From contig OY282382.1 in assembly GCA_958295905.1 (NCBI GenBank), forward strand, positions 5,080,910 through 5,144,909: a stretch of 64,000 nucleotides of DNA, in the 5' to 3' direction. A program made the position numbers and the translations under genes. The notes under the pieces are model-generated. The model was not told where the DNA came from, did no database searches, and saw only the letters and a program-made list of their open reading frames with translations. This document shows, one piece after another, positions 9,702 through 19,049 of this stretch; positions within the stretch are counted from its first letter, which is position 1, and each line of letters begins with the position of its first letter. The DNA comes from an uncultured Vicinamibacterales bacterium (GTDB lineage Bacteria; Acidobacteriota; Vicinamibacteria; Vicinamibacterales; UBA8438).

Positions 9702-12700
9702 TCAAGCCTGCCCCAGCTCTACCGAGATCAGCTTCGAGACCCCCGGCTCCTCCATCGTCACCCCGTACAGGCGATCCGCGATCTCCATCGTCTTGCGGTT
9801 GTGGGTGACGAGGATGAACTGCGTCTCCGTCTGCATCCCCCGCAGCATTTCGACGAAACGCCCGATGTTGGCTTCGTCGAGGGGCGCATCGATCTCGTCG
9901 AGCAGGCAGAAGGGGCTCGGCTTGAACCTGAAGATCGCGAACATCAGAGCCATCGCCGTCAGCGCCTTCTCGCCCCCGGACAGGAGCTGAATGCTCTGCA
10001 GGCGCTTGCCGGGGGGCTGGGCGATGATGTCGATGCCGCTCTCCAGCAGGTCCGTCTCGTCGAGCAGGGCGAGCCCCGCCCGGCCGCCGCCGAACAGGGT
10101 GGAGAACGTCTTCTGAAAATGGGTGTTGATGGCGTCGAAGGCCTCGCGGAACCGCTCGCGCGTCGTCTTGTTGATTCTCGAGATCGCATCGACGGTCGCC
10201 GCAATCGACTCCACCAGATCTTTCCGTTGCGCGGTCAGAAAATCGTACCGCTCGTCGAGGTCGTCGAACTCTTCGATGGCCATCATGTTCACGGGCCCGA
10301 GACGTTCAATCTTCTCCCGGAGGATCGCCGTCGTTTCCTCGATGTCGACCGGGGCCTCCCCGGCCGCGGATGAACCGGCCTCCGGCGCCTCTCCGGTCCC
10401 CTCCCCGGAGGTCGGGGCGGCCGCGCGCCCGCCGCCCTCGTGCGGTTCGTCCCCGGCTTCCGGGGGGCCGGCCTCGTCCGGCTCGCCGGCGCGCTGTCCG
10501 GCCTCGGCCACGCCCTCCTCCTCGATCCGTTCCGCCTGCGCCGCAACCTCGTCGAGGGTCAACTGGAGCGTGTCTCGACAAGTGTCCGCCAAGTGGCCGA
10601 GGTCGCGCTCGGCGGTGACTCGGGCGAGATCGATGCTCGCCGCCTCGCTCCGCCGTTCCTCAAGGGCGGCGCGCGCGGACCGTGCCCCGGCGTCCTCCGC
10701 CTCGAGCCGCCCACGCAGGTCGAGGACCTGCTCGTCGGCCACCCGGACGCCCTCCCGCAAGGTCGCCAGCTCCGTGATCTCGTCGTCGAGCCGCTGCCTG
10801 GAATCGGCCTCCGACGCGATGAGGGCTTCCCGGGCGGCGCCGACCCGCGCATGTTCGGCCGTGCGATGCTCGAGACGCTCCTCGATCTCCCGGTTGGCGC
10901 GCTCGGTCCGCAGGACGCCGGCCTCGAGCGCAGACGCCCGCTCGACCAGCCCCGCGTATCCGGCCTTCACCTCCCCCACGTCACGACGCGACTGCTCGAT
11001 CGACTCCCGCGCGTCGAAGACCCGGCGCTGCGCCGCCGCCAGCCGCTCGTCAGCCTCGCGCTGTTCGCCTTCGAGCCGTTCGATCGAGGCCCTGGCCTCG
11101 TCGCGGCGCACTTCGAGCGCGGCGCGCTCCTCGTCCACCGTACGCCGCTCGGTGGCTGTCAGCTCCTTCTTCTGCTCGAGCCGCCGCGCGGTCGCCGCCG
11201 CCGCGCTCCGCTGCATGTCGTGGCCCAGCATCGACTTTTCGTGCTGATGCCGCTGCCGTTGCAGATCGCCGAGGGCCGTCTCCGTCGCGGCCGCGGTGGC
11301 GTCGTGCTCGGCGATGGCCGCGGTCAGGCGTTCCACGGCTGTCTTCTCGGTCGCGATCTGCGCTTCGAGGTCGCGGATTTGCCGTTTGGTGGCGAGAATC
11401 CCGAGCGCCTCCGCCTTGGCGCCGCCATCCACCCGCGCCGGACCGTGAAACACGTCGCCGTCGGGAGTCGCTATCGGCGCTGCGGTCAGTTCGGCCGCCT
11501 CCGCCGCCGCCTCGAACGACGGCGCCAGCCAGTGGTTCGCGATGGCGGGGCCGACGGCGGCGGCTCCCGGACCATGGACCTCGACCACGCCGGCGACCGA
11601 CTCGACCGAGGAAGCCGGCGCACCGGGGTCCGAGGCCGCTCGATCGGCGGCTTCGACGACCAGGAAGCCGACCCGGCCGGCGCCGTGGCTCCGCACGAAC
11701 GCGATACCCGCCTCGGCGTCGGTCCGGGACGCGACGACGACGTGCTGCAGCAAATCGCCGAGGCAGGCTTCCACCGCCCGCTCGCGTCCCGGCGCCACCT
11801 CCAGATGGTCGGCAACCGACCCCAGATGGCGCACCGCCGCCCCATCCGCCGACAGCAACAGTCTTGCCGCATCCGTATAGTCGGCGCGGGTCGCCTCCAG
11901 GTCGCGCAGCGAGGTCAACCGACCGCTCAGACCGGCCAACCCTTGTTCGCGCCCGCGAAGATCCTGCGCGAGCGCCCCGCGTTCGCGACGCACGGAGACG
12001 AGCTCCGCCCCGCGTTCGGTGCACTGCGCCTGGACGCGTTCGAGCGCCGTCTTCGTCTTCCGCTCTTCGATGTCGAGGCGTTCCTGCTCCGCCTCCAGCG
12101 CCTGCGCCTCTATGACCAGATCCGCGGCCTCGGCATCGAGCTTGGCCATCGACTCGCTCAGCCGCTCGTGGCTCGCCGACGCATGCTCGATGGCATGCTG
12201 CAACGCGCTCGCCGCGTTGACCGCCGCGAACACTTCGCTCCGCGCCGCCTCGACGTCGCCGTCGAGTCCGTCCAGCGCCAACTGGGCCTGCGCGAGTTCC
12301 TCGTCCTTCGACTGCAGGCTCGCACCGACACGGTCGCGCTCGGCTCCACAGCGGCGCGCTTCCGCGATCTGGGCATCGAGTTCGGCCCGGGCCGGATCCC
12401 GCTTCGCCCGCAGATCCGTCAGCTCGCCCGCGATCTCGGCCAGGGATTCGGCCAGCGACTGAATCTGCTGGCCGTCGAACGCCAACTGTTGCTGACGCCG
12501 CTCGACGGCCAGATCGAGCGTGTGCGCCGCATCCCGGCTGCGCTTGGCCTCGCTCTCGGCCTCTGCGAGCTCGATCTGGCAGCGTTCGCGATTCCCTTCG
12601 ACCGTCGCCACCGCCGCCGCCGCCGCCTCCTCGACCTCGCGCGCCGTCGCCAGCCGGGTGCGGGCAGTCTCGAGCTCCGCCGCCAGGACCCGGTGCCGCC

Positions 12701-13517
12701 GGGCGAATCCGAGCGTCTCCCAGCGCCGGAGATCTTCTCGCAACCGGCGATAGCGCCGAGCCTTGGCCGCCTGCCGCTTGAGCGACTTCCGCTGCTTCTC
12801 GACCTCGTAGATGACGTCGTCCACCCGGGTCAGGTTCTGCCGCGCCGCGTCCAGTTTGAGCTCGGCCGCCCGCCGGCGGCTCTTGTATTTCGTGACGCCG
12901 GCCGCCTCCTCGAGAAGCTGTCGCCGTTCCGTCGGCCGGGCGCCCAGGATCTGTCCGATCTTGCCCTGCTCGATGACCGCATAGGCCTTGACCCCGACGC
13001 CCGAGTCCATCAGCAAGTCCTGGATGTCCCGCAGCCGACAGACCCGCCCGTCGATCAGATACTCGCTCTCGCCGGACCGATACAGCCGGCGGCCGACCTC
13101 GATGTCGCGCGTGATGAGCGGCAGGAGATCGTCGATATCCGCATCGTCCAACGGCGGGTCCATGGGCGCAGGCGCGGGCGCGGCCGGCGCATCGGCCGGC
13201 GCCACCACCGGATGGCCGTTGGGGTCCGGTCCGCCGACCTGGCCCGGGGCGGCCGCCACCTGGGCCAGAAACAACCTGACCTCGGCCGTGCCGATCGGCT
13301 TCCGACCGTCGCTTCCGGCGAAGATGACGTCTTCCATGCGCTCGCCGCGCAGGCTCTTGGCGCTCTGCTCGCCGAGGACCCACGTGATGGCGTCGATGAC
13401 GTTGCTCTTGCCGCAACCGTTGGGGCCGACGATGGCGGTCACGCCGTCGTCGAACACGAGGTTGGCCCGTTCGGGGAAGCTCTTGAATCCGGAGATGGCG
13501 AGCTGATGCAAACGCAT
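9702..13517 (-). CDS. smc: Chromosome segregation protein SMC
   Basis: SMC dimers, with ScpA and ScpB, compact and individualise chromosomes. The 1271-residue ATPase has Walker A GPNGCGKS at 31-38, a first coiled coil, a hinge around 530-680, a second coiled coil, the signature LSGGEKALTAMAL near 1180 and Walker B CLLDEIDAPLDEAN near 1205. The start at MRLHQLAISGFKSF was chosen over an upstream frame extension because that is the conserved N-terminus. Two unusual insertions are visible: a Pro/Ala-rich stretch around residues 85-120 in the head and an acidic Gly/Ala/Glu-rich stretch around 990-1060 near the end of the second coil. scpA and scpB are not in the window. Confidence 0.96.
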   Translation of the reverse strand: MRLHQLAISGFKSFPERANLVFDDGVTAIVGPNGCGKSNVIDAITWVLGEQSAKSLRGERMEDVIFAGSDGRKPIGTAEVRLFLAQVAAAPGQVGGPDPNGHPVVAPADAPAAPAPAPMDPPLDDADIDDLLPLITRDIEVGRRLYRSGESEYLIDGRVCRLRDIQDLLMDSGVGVKAYAVIEQGKIGQILGARPTERRQLLEEAAGVTKYKSRRRAAELKLDAARQNLTRVDDVIYEVEKQRKSLKRQAAKARRYRRLREDLRRWETLGFARRHRVLAAELETARTRLATAREVEEAAAAAVATVEGNRERCQIELAEAESEAKRSRDAAHTLDLAVERRQQQLAFDGQQIQSLAESLAEIAGELTDLRAKRDPARAELDAQIAEARRCGAERDRVGASLQSKDEELAQAQLALDGLDGDVEAARSEVFAAVNAASALQHAIEHASASHERLSESMAKLDAEAADLVIEAQALEAEQERLDIEERKTKTALERVQAQCTERGAELVSVRRERGALAQDLRGREQGLAGLSGRLTSLRDLEATRADYTDAARLLLSADGAAVRHLGSVADHLEVAPGRERAVEACLGDLLQHVVVASRTDAEAGIAFVRSHGAGRVGFLVVEAADRAASDPGAPASSVESVAGVVEVHGPGAAAVGPAIANHWLAPSFEAAAEAAELTAAPIATPDGDVFHGPARVDGGAKAEALGILATKRQIRDLEAQIATEKTAVERLTAAIAEHDATAAATETALGDLQRQRHQHEKSMLGHDMQRSAAAATARRLEQKKELTATERRTVDEERAALEVRRDEARASIERLEGEQREADERLAAAQRRVFDARESIEQSRRDVGEVKAGYAGLVERASALEAGVLRTERANREIEERLEHRTAEHARVGAAREALIASEADSRQRLDDEITELATLREGVRVADEQVLDLRGRLEAEDAGARSARAALEERRSEAASIDLARVTAERDLGHLADTCRDTLQLTLDEVAAQAERIEEEGVAEAGQRAGEPDEAGPPEAGDEPHEGGGRAAAPTSGEGTGEAPEAGSSAAGEAPVDIEETTAILREKIERLGPVNMMAIEEFDDLDERYDFLTAQRKDLVESIAATVDAISRINKTTRERFREAFDAINTHFQKTFSTLFGGGRAGLALLDETDLLESGIDIIAQPPGKRLQSIQLLSGGEKALTAMALMFAIFRFKPSPFCLLDEIDAPLDEANIGRFVEMLRGMQTETQFILVTHNRKTMEIADRLYGVTMEEPGVSKLISVELGQA

Positions 13518-13712
13518 GAGATTCCGTACATCAAAACAGCCGCCCGAAAACAGGGTACGACATACCCCTTTTCGAGCGGCTGGGAACGCTGCGAAAAAGA
13601 CTCGACGATCTCTCGCCGCCGGCACTGCCGGGAGCGCGTGGCCTGTTCGGCAGTATAGCAGGAGTGCGTCCGGCGAGCAAGCCGTTCGCGCCGCGCGGCG
13701 CGTGCGCCTCGG

Positions 13713-15347
13713 TCAGTCCCCGCCCGCCGCCGCGGCGGCGCCACCCCGCCGCGACATCCGCAACAGACGCTCCGCCTCGGGAAACAGGGTCAAGGCGAGC
13801 TGCGCCTGCGGATCGGCGGCGACGAGGTTGCGCCGCGCCTCCTCCACGCTGAAGAGCGCGAGGTCGATTTCGTATCGCATCATCGCCCGAATGAAGCCGA
13901 TATCCGCGTCGAACGCTTCTTCGTCGATGGTCAGCCCCCGGGTCTCGAGCTGTGCGCGGAACGCGTCCATCATGGCATCGTCCACCGCGAACCCGGGCGC
14001 GAGCCGCTGGCGGCCCCCGCCCTGATCCTCGATGCGGGTGTCGCCCTCGGCCGAGAAACGCTCGGCGAACGTGGCGAACTCCTGCCGGACGGCGAGGAGA
14101 CGTCCGAACGACGTCGGGTCGAACCCTTCGATGGGCCCGGCCAGGAAGTAGTCGGGCTCGATGCCGCCGCCGCCGAACACCTCGCGACCGCCGTCCGTCA
14201 GCCGCCGCTCGCCCGCGTCGCGCTCCGACGGCTTCTGGTCCCGCAACGAGTAGGTCAGGTACTCGTCGAACGTCCCGTCCCAGGGCCTCTGGATCATGCG
14301 TCCGCTCGGCGTGAAGTACCGCGCCGTCGTCAACGCCAGACCGGCCTCGCGGCTCACCCGGAAGACCGACTGCACCAGCGCCTTCCCGAAGGTCGTCTCC
14401 CCGACGATGAGACCGCGGTCGTGATCCTGGACCGCCCCGGACACGATCTCCGAGGCGCTGGCGCTGTTGCGGTTCACGAGCACCACGAGGGGAATGTCGA
14501 CGTGGCCGCCGTCCTCCCGCGCATGATAATCCTGATCGGAGTTCTGGATCCGGCCGCGGGTGTAGACGATGAGATCCCCCCGCGGCAGGAACTCGTTCGA
14601 CACGCGGATCGCCTGGTCGAGGGGTCCGCCGGGGTTTTCCCGCAGATCCAGCAGCAGTTGCTCCATCCCGAGATCGTCCAGCTTCCGGAGCCCCTGTCGC
14701 AGCTCGCGCGAGCTGGTCTCCGAGAAATCGCGGAGGCGCACGTACCCGGTGGTGGCGTCGATCATGAACGCCCCCAGGACCGTGGGGATCGTGATCTCGT
14801 CCCGTTCGACCTCCAGATCGATCAGCTCGTCGTAGCCCCGCCGCCGAATGGACACGACGACGGTGCTGCCCCTGGGCCCCCGGAGTTGCCGCACGGCGTC
14901 GTCACTCGTGATGCCGCCGGCGTCCTCGCCCTCGATGCGCGCGATGACGTCCCCGCGCCGAATGCCCCGGCGATACGCGGGCGATCCCTCGAAGAGGTTC
15001 ATCACCGTGATGTCGCCGTTGATGACGTTGATGGAGATGCCCAGCCCGTAGTAGCGCCCCTCCTGCCGCTCGCGGAGCCGCGCGTACGAGCGGGGATCCA
15101 TGAAGTTCGAGTGCGGATCGAGCGTCTGCAGCATGCCGCCGGTCGCCCGGTAGACGAGCTGCTCGGAGTCGACCTCGCCGACATACGTGGTCTCGATCGC
15201 GGCCAGGGCGGTCGCAAACGCCTCGTACTGCTCGCTGAGACGGTCCTGACCCGCCAGCACGCGCCCGCCGAAGACCCCGCCCAGCACCGCGGATCCGACC
15301 ACGACCGCCACCGCCATCGCCAGAGTTCGCCTTCCAGTCATGACCAT
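13713..15347 (-). CDS. S41 family C-terminal processing protease (CtpA/Prc type)
   Basis: Periplasmic serine protease that trims or degrades proteins from their C-terminus. The 544-residue product has an N-terminal membrane anchor or signal (MAVAVVVGSAVLGGVFGG), a PDZ domain (about 95-175, GLGISINVINGDITV) and the S41 core with the catalytic Ser in NRNSASASEIVSGA near residue 297 and the Lys in TFGKALVQ. The C-terminal 100 residues are family-specific. ATG 15347 was taken as start, with another ATG two codons later; an upstream in-frame extension lacks family similarity and would run into the divergent promoter region. It is divergent from tatA. Confidence 0.92.
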   Translation of the reverse strand: MVMTGRRTLAMAVAVVVGSAVLGGVFGGRVLAGQDRLSEQYEAFATALAAIETTYVGEVDSEQLVYRATGGMLQTLDPHSNFMDPRSYARLRERQEGRYYGLGISINVINGDITVMNLFEGSPAYRRGIRRGDVIARIEGEDAGGITSDDAVRQLRGPRGSTVVVSIRRRGYDELIDLEVERDEITIPTVLGAFMIDATTGYVRLRDFSETSSRELRQGLRKLDDLGMEQLLLDLRENPGGPLDQAIRVSNEFLPRGDLIVYTRGRIQNSDQDYHAREDGGHVDIPLVVLVNRNSASASEIVSGAVQDHDRGLIVGETTFGKALVQSVFRVSREAGLALTTARYFTPSGRMIQRPWDGTFDEYLTYSLRDQKPSERDAGERRLTDGGREVFGGGGIEPDYFLAGPIEGFDPTSFGRLLAVRQEFATFAERFSAEGDTRIEDQGGGRQRLAPGFAVDDAMMDAFRAQLETRGLTIDEEAFDADIGFIRAMMRYEIDLALFSVEEARRNLVAADPQAQLALTLFPEAERLLRMSRRGGAAAAAGGD

Positions 15348-15551
15348 GATGCTAACAGAAACCGGACGGGATGCCGCACCTATCGACCGGCCGCCCGCGC
15401 GCGGCCGACCGGGGCATGCCGCGCGGCCCCGCCGCCGCACGTCGTCCCCGGCCGGACACCTCGACCGCCGCCCGCTTTGACGGCCGTACGTCATTGACGG
15501 TTAACGTACTGCGCAAAAAAGACTTGCGCCAAGGCTCACGGAGCCCGCGGC

Positions 15552-15581
15552 TTGACCGCGCGGCCTGCTCGTTCCTATAAT
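15552..15581 (+). promoter_or_regulatory. Sigma-70 type promoter for tatA-tatC
   Basis: TTGACC (15552-15557), an 18-base spacer, then a perfect TATAAT (15576-15581), ending 93 bases before the tatA ATG. It is one of the few AT-rich boxes in the region and the best housekeeping promoter seen in the window. Transcription should begin near 15588. Confidence 0.75.
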
Positions 15582-15674
15582 GCGAAGGCTGGGGATTGCG
15601 TCATGTCGATGTTCCGTTCCGCATGACCACCGTGCCGGCTTCATCCGGCACGAGCGCAGCAGGGAGCCGCGATC

Positions 15675-15956
15675 ATGATTGGTTCGATCGGGACGATGGA
15701 ACTGGTCGTCATTCTGGTCATCGCCTTGATGGTGTTCGGGCCGCGCAAGCTGCCGGAGCTGGGCCGATCCATCGGCAAGAGCCTGGGCGAGTTCAAGCGC
15801 GCATCGAACGATCTGCGCCACACGCTGGAGGATGAGATCCACGTGGAGGAGCAGGCTCGGCGAGAGCCCGCCAAGCCCGCGCCCGCCCCGCCGCCCACGA
15901 CCGCAACGGCCGACCCCGTGAACGACCCGCACCAGGATGCGGCCGGCACGGTCTGA
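15675..15956 (+). CDS. tatA: Sec-independent translocase subunit TatA/TatB
   Basis: Forms the protein-conducting assembly of the twin-arginine pathway in the inner membrane. The 93-residue product has one N-terminal membrane segment (about 8-22, MELVVILVIALMVFG), the hinge FGPRKLPELGRSIGKSLGEFK, an amphipathic helix, then a Pro/Ala-rich tail. The FGP hinge is shared by TatA and TatB; the length and lone copy beside tatC suggest a minimal TatA-TatC system. AGGGAG lies 9 bases before the ATG. It is 16 bases upstream of tatC and shares the promoter at 15552. Confidence 0.93.
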   Translation: MIGSIGTMELVVILVIALMVFGPRKLPELGRSIGKSLGEFKRASNDLRHTLEDEIHVEEQARREPAKPAPAPPPTTATADPVNDPHQDAAGTV

Positions 15957-15972
15957 TCGGAAGCCAAGAGTC

Positions 15973-16830
15973 ATGCCCGCCGTCCCCGCTCCCGACACCC
16001 CCGAGTCGGACCCCGAAACGCAGATCGCAGCCCGACCCGGCCCCGACGACGCACCGAGCGGCGGCGAAGAGTTCGACGAGGAAGGGCTCGACGGCGCCGG
16101 CGGCCGGATGTCCTTCCTCGACCATCTGGACGAGTTGCGCAAGCGGCTCATCACCTCCGTCAGCGCGATCTTCATCGCGTTCGTCCTCGCCTACTTCTTC
16201 CACGAACCGATCACCGCGTTCATCATGGTGCCCCTGAACGCGATACTCCCCGAGGGCAGCGAGTTCATCTTCACGGAGCCGACGGAGGCGTTCTTCCTCT
16301 CCATCAAGGTGGCCGCCCTCGTCGGGCTGATCCTCGCGATGCCGGTCGTGCTCACGCAGTTCTGGCTCTTTGTCGCCCCCGGTCTGTACGCCCACGAGAA
16401 GAAGTTCGCGATTCCCTTCGTCACCCTGTCGACGGTGTTCTTCACCGGGGGATGTCTCTTCTCCCACTACCTCCTTTTTCGCGTGGCGTGGCTGTTCCTG
16501 GGCAGTTTCTCGACCGAGTACGTCACGTTCATGCCGAGGATACAGCCGACGTTCTCGCTCTACGTGCGGTTGCTGCTCGCCTGCGGCGTCGTGTTCCAGA
16601 TGCCGACACTGGTGTTCTTTTTCGCCCGGATCGGTCTTCTGACCGCGGGTTACCTCGTACGCAACACCAAATACGCCATTCTCGTGATCTTCATCGTCGC
16701 CGCGGTGCTGACCCCGACCGGCGATCCGGCCACGCTGACCGTGATGGCGGCGCCGATGATTGCGCTCTACGGCCTGAGCATCGTGATTGCCTGGTTGGTG
16801 GCGCCCCGGAAACGGGTCGACGGCAACTGA
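15973..16830 (+). CDS. tatC: Sec-independent translocase subunit TatC
   Basis: TatC recognises the twin-arginine signal peptide. The 285-residue product has a charged N-terminal extension (about 40 residues), then SFLDHLDELRKRL, the TatC hallmark, and six membrane segments with FTEPTEAFFLSIKVA and the conserved FLLTPTGDPATL-like VLTPTGDP near the end. ATG 15973 was chosen because it follows the tatA stop with AAGAG upstream; an earlier in-frame start would overlap tatA. Its stop codon abuts a tandem repeat that continues into the convergent cupin gene. Confidence 0.95.
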   Translation: MPAVPAPDTPESDPETQIAARPGPDDAPSGGEEFDEEGLDGAGGRMSFLDHLDELRKRLITSVSAIFIAFVLAYFFHEPITAFIMVPLNAILPEGSEFIFTEPTEAFFLSIKVAALVGLILAMPVVLTQFWLFVAPGLYAHEKKFAIPFVTLSTVFFTGGCLFSHYLLFRVAWLFLGSFSTEYVTFMPRIQPTFSLYVRLLLACGVVFQMPTLVFFFARIGLLTAGYLVRNTKYAILVIFIVAAVLTPTGDPATLTVMAAPMIALYGLSIVIAWLVAPRKRVDGN

Positions 16831-16838
16831 CACCCAAC

Positions 16839-17165
16839 ACCGCGGACCCGGCGCCGGGACGGCCGGCGCGAGAAGCCGTTCGGGCCCCGGATTGCGGATG
16901 CCCGGGGCGTCGGCGGAGCCGCCCGCGGGCTGCCGGCGGGTGACGCCTTCACCGCGGGCCCGGCACCGGGACGGCCGGCACGAAGAGCCGTTCGGGGTCC
17001 GGTTGCGGATGCCCGGGGCGTCGGCGGAGCCGCCGCGGGCTGCCGGCGGGTGACGCCTTCACCGCGGGCCCGGCGCCAGGACGGCCAGCACGAGAAGCCG
17101 TTCGGGGCCCGGATTGCGGATGCCGTGGGGTTCGCCGGCGGGGGTCACGAGCAGGCTGCCGGCCT
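16839..17165. repeat. Three-copy tandem repeat of the cupin gene 3' end (period about 110-112 bp)
   Basis: Three degenerate copies of a segment of about 110 bp begin near ACCGCGG at 16839, 16951 and 17061. Each contains GACGGCC, GAAGCCGTTCGGG or GAGCCGTTCGGG, and GATGCCCGGGGCGTCGG-like blocks. The third copy is the living 3' end of the minus-strand cupin gene, encoding PAGEPHGIRNPGPERLL. The first two lie beyond its stop codon and still translate to a weak HGIRN-like echo, so they are old duplicates of the gene tail. The array fills the tatC-cupin convergent gap. Confidence 0.85.
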
Positions 17166-17388
17166 GCATCGGGACCTCCCGGCCGTCGAGCAGGAACACC
17201 CCCCGGCCCTCGATGACGTGGTAGACCTTGTCCATGTCCGGGTGGGCATGGAGGGCATGGGACTGACCGGGCTCGAATGCGTTCAGGCCGACCATCACGC
17301 GCTCGGAGCGAAAGAGGGTGCTCTTGCCCATTTTGTCGGGCGCGTAGACGGCATGCTCCCGCGGGTCAATGGATGTGGGATGTTCCAT
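17059..17388 (-). CDS. Small cupin-domain protein
   Basis: A 109-residue single-domain cupin. Cupin motif 1 is seen as HALHAHPDMDKVYHVIEGRG (metal-type His pairs and Glu), and motif 2 as PAGEPHGIRNPG. Proteins like this include sugar isomerases, dioxygenases and sensors of small ligands, and nothing here decides among them. The start at MEHPTSIDP follows only a weak ribosome site. It lies 113 bases downstream of proS on the same strand and could be cotranscribed. Its 3' end is the source of the adjacent tandem repeat. Confidence 0.85.
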   Translation of the reverse strand: MEHPTSIDPREHAVYAPDKMGKSTLFRSERVMVGLNAFEPGQSHALHAHPDMDKVYHVIEGRGVFLLDGREVPMQAGSLLVTPAGEPHGIRNPGPERLLVLAVLAPGPR

Positions 17389-17501
17389 GGGATGCCACCA
17401 ACACGCGGCCCGGACCGCGTCACTTTCCTGCGAACGGCATCGGCCCGGCACCGGACAGCCCCGGCGCTGCGCCCGGCGTCCCGCGCCCGAACCGTCTCCG
17501 C

Positions 17502-18953
17502 TCAGTACGACTTGGCGAAGTGCGCATCCACCTGACCCGGCTTTCCGCACTGTATGCAGTTCCCGGACGCCGGCGGCGGTTCGAGCGGCAGGTTGCGGAT
17601 CGTTGCCTGCGTGGCGGTCTTGATCTGCGTCTCGCAGTCGGCGTCGCCGCACCAGGGCGCGACGACGTAGCCGGGCCGGCCCTCCAGGATCGCATCGAAC
17701 TCGGCCCGGTCGGCGGTCCGGAAGGTGTGCTCGGCCCGAAACGCGGCCGCCCGGTCGAACAGCGCCTGCTGGATCGTGTCCAGCAGCGCCTCGATCCCCC
17801 CCGCGAGGCCTTCCATGGGGGTCGGCATCTTGTCCCGCGTGTCGCGGCGGACGAGCATGACCTGTCCGTTCCTGATGTCCCGCGGACCGATCTCGAGGCG
17901 CAGCGGCACTCCGCGCATCTCCCACTCGGCGTACTTCCAGCCGGGCGAATGCTCCTCGCGGTCGTCGAGCATGACGCGGACGCCCCGGGCCTCGAGCTCC
18001 CGCCGGACCCGCTGCGCCTGCGGCAGCACCGTCTCGCGCCAGTCGCCCCGCGGAATGGGCACGATGACGACCTGGTGCGGCGCGACCCGCGGCGGCAGGA
18101 TCAGCCCGCTGTCGTCGCCGTGGGTCATGATGACCCCGCCGATGAGCCGCGTGGTCACTCCCCAGGACGTCTGCCAGCCGTACTGCACCGTCTTGTCCCG
18201 TCCCTGGAACGTGATGTCGAACACCTTGGCGAAGTTCTGTCCGAGATTGTGCGACGTGCCGGCCTGCAGGGCCCGGCCGTCTCCCATCAGCGCCTCGATC
18301 GAGTAGGTCTTCGCAGCCCCCGCGAACTTCTCGCTCTCGGTCTTTCGGCCTTCCAGCACCGGCATCGCCAACTCGGTCTCGCAGAAGTCCTTGTATACCC
18401 CGAGCATCTTCAGCGTCTCCGCCTGCGCCTCCGCCTCGGTCTCGTGCACGGTGTGGCCCTCCTGCCACAGGAACTCGGTGGTGCGCAGGAAGAGCCGGGT
18501 CACCTTCTCCCAGCGCACGACGTTGGCCCACTGGTTGATGAGCACCGGCAGGTCACGCCAAGAATGTATCCACTTCGAGTACATCGTGCCGATGATCGCC
18601 TCAGAGGTCGGACGCACCACCAGCCGTTCCTCGAGCTTCTCCTCTCCGCCGTGGGTCACCCAGGCCACCTGCGGCGCGAACCCCTCCACGTGCGCCGCCT
18701 CCTTCTTGAGCAGTCCCTCGGGGATGAACATCGGGAAATACGCGTTGACGTGCCCGGTCTCCTTGATGCGGCGGTCGAGGGCCTGCTGCATGAGCTCCCA
18801 CATGGCGTAGCCGTACGGCCGGATCACCATGCTGCCCTTGACCGGCGAATAGTCGGCGAGCTCGGCGCGGCGAATGACGTCCGTATACCACCGGGAAAAA
18901 TCCTCGGATCTGGCGGTGATCTCCTTCACGAACGCGGCGTCCTTGTCCGGCAT
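17502..18953 (-). CDS. proS: Prolyl-tRNA synthetase, archaeal/eukaryote-like (type without INS editing domain)
   Basis: Charges tRNA-Pro with proline. The 483-residue length, the start FSRWYTDVIRRAELADYSPVKG and the absence of an insertion of about 180 residues between motifs 2 and 3 mark the archaeal/eukaryote-like type. Class II motifs are seen: RPTSEAIIG, RTTEFLWQEGHT (motif 2) and the ATP-binding GDDSGLILPPRVAP (motif 3 region). The C-terminal domain ends with Cys pairs (CGDADC, CIQCGKPG) that may bind zinc, and the protein ends in Ser-Tyr as is typical of this type. Divergent from aroB, with 96 bases between. Confidence 0.96.
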   Translation of the reverse strand: MPDKDAAFVKEITARSEDFSRWYTDVIRRAELADYSPVKGSMVIRPYGYAMWELMQQALDRRIKETGHVNAYFPMFIPEGLLKKEAAHVEGFAPQVAWVTHGGEEKLEERLVVRPTSEAIIGTMYSKWIHSWRDLPVLINQWANVVRWEKVTRLFLRTTEFLWQEGHTVHETEAEAQAETLKMLGVYKDFCETELAMPVLEGRKTESEKFAGAAKTYSIEALMGDGRALQAGTSHNLGQNFAKVFDITFQGRDKTVQYGWQTSWGVTTRLIGGVIMTHGDDSGLILPPRVAPHQVVIVPIPRGDWRETVLPQAQRVRRELEARGVRVMLDDREEHSPGWKYAEWEMRGVPLRLEIGPRDIRNGQVMLVRRDTRDKMPTPMEGLAGGIEALLDTIQQALFDRAAAFRAEHTFRTADRAEFDAILEGRPGYVVAPWCGDADCETQIKTATQATIRNLPLEPPPASGNCIQCGKPGQVDAHFAKSY

Positions 18954-19049
18954 CGGCGGGGGGTCCTCCGGGCAAAACTGTTATCCTACCACCCCACACG
19001 CGAACGGCCTGCCCGCGGCGCCGCGCGTCCGCGGATACCACGAACCTCC

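Noticed and set aside
10440-13658. 1072-codon plus-strand frame opposite smc
   Set aside because: Exact shadow of smc codons in a high-GC gene; composition is antisense-like and no family motif appears.
17277-19049. Long N-terminal extension of aroB
   Set aside because: The extension is antisense to proS and the cupin gene; AroB homology starts at 19050.
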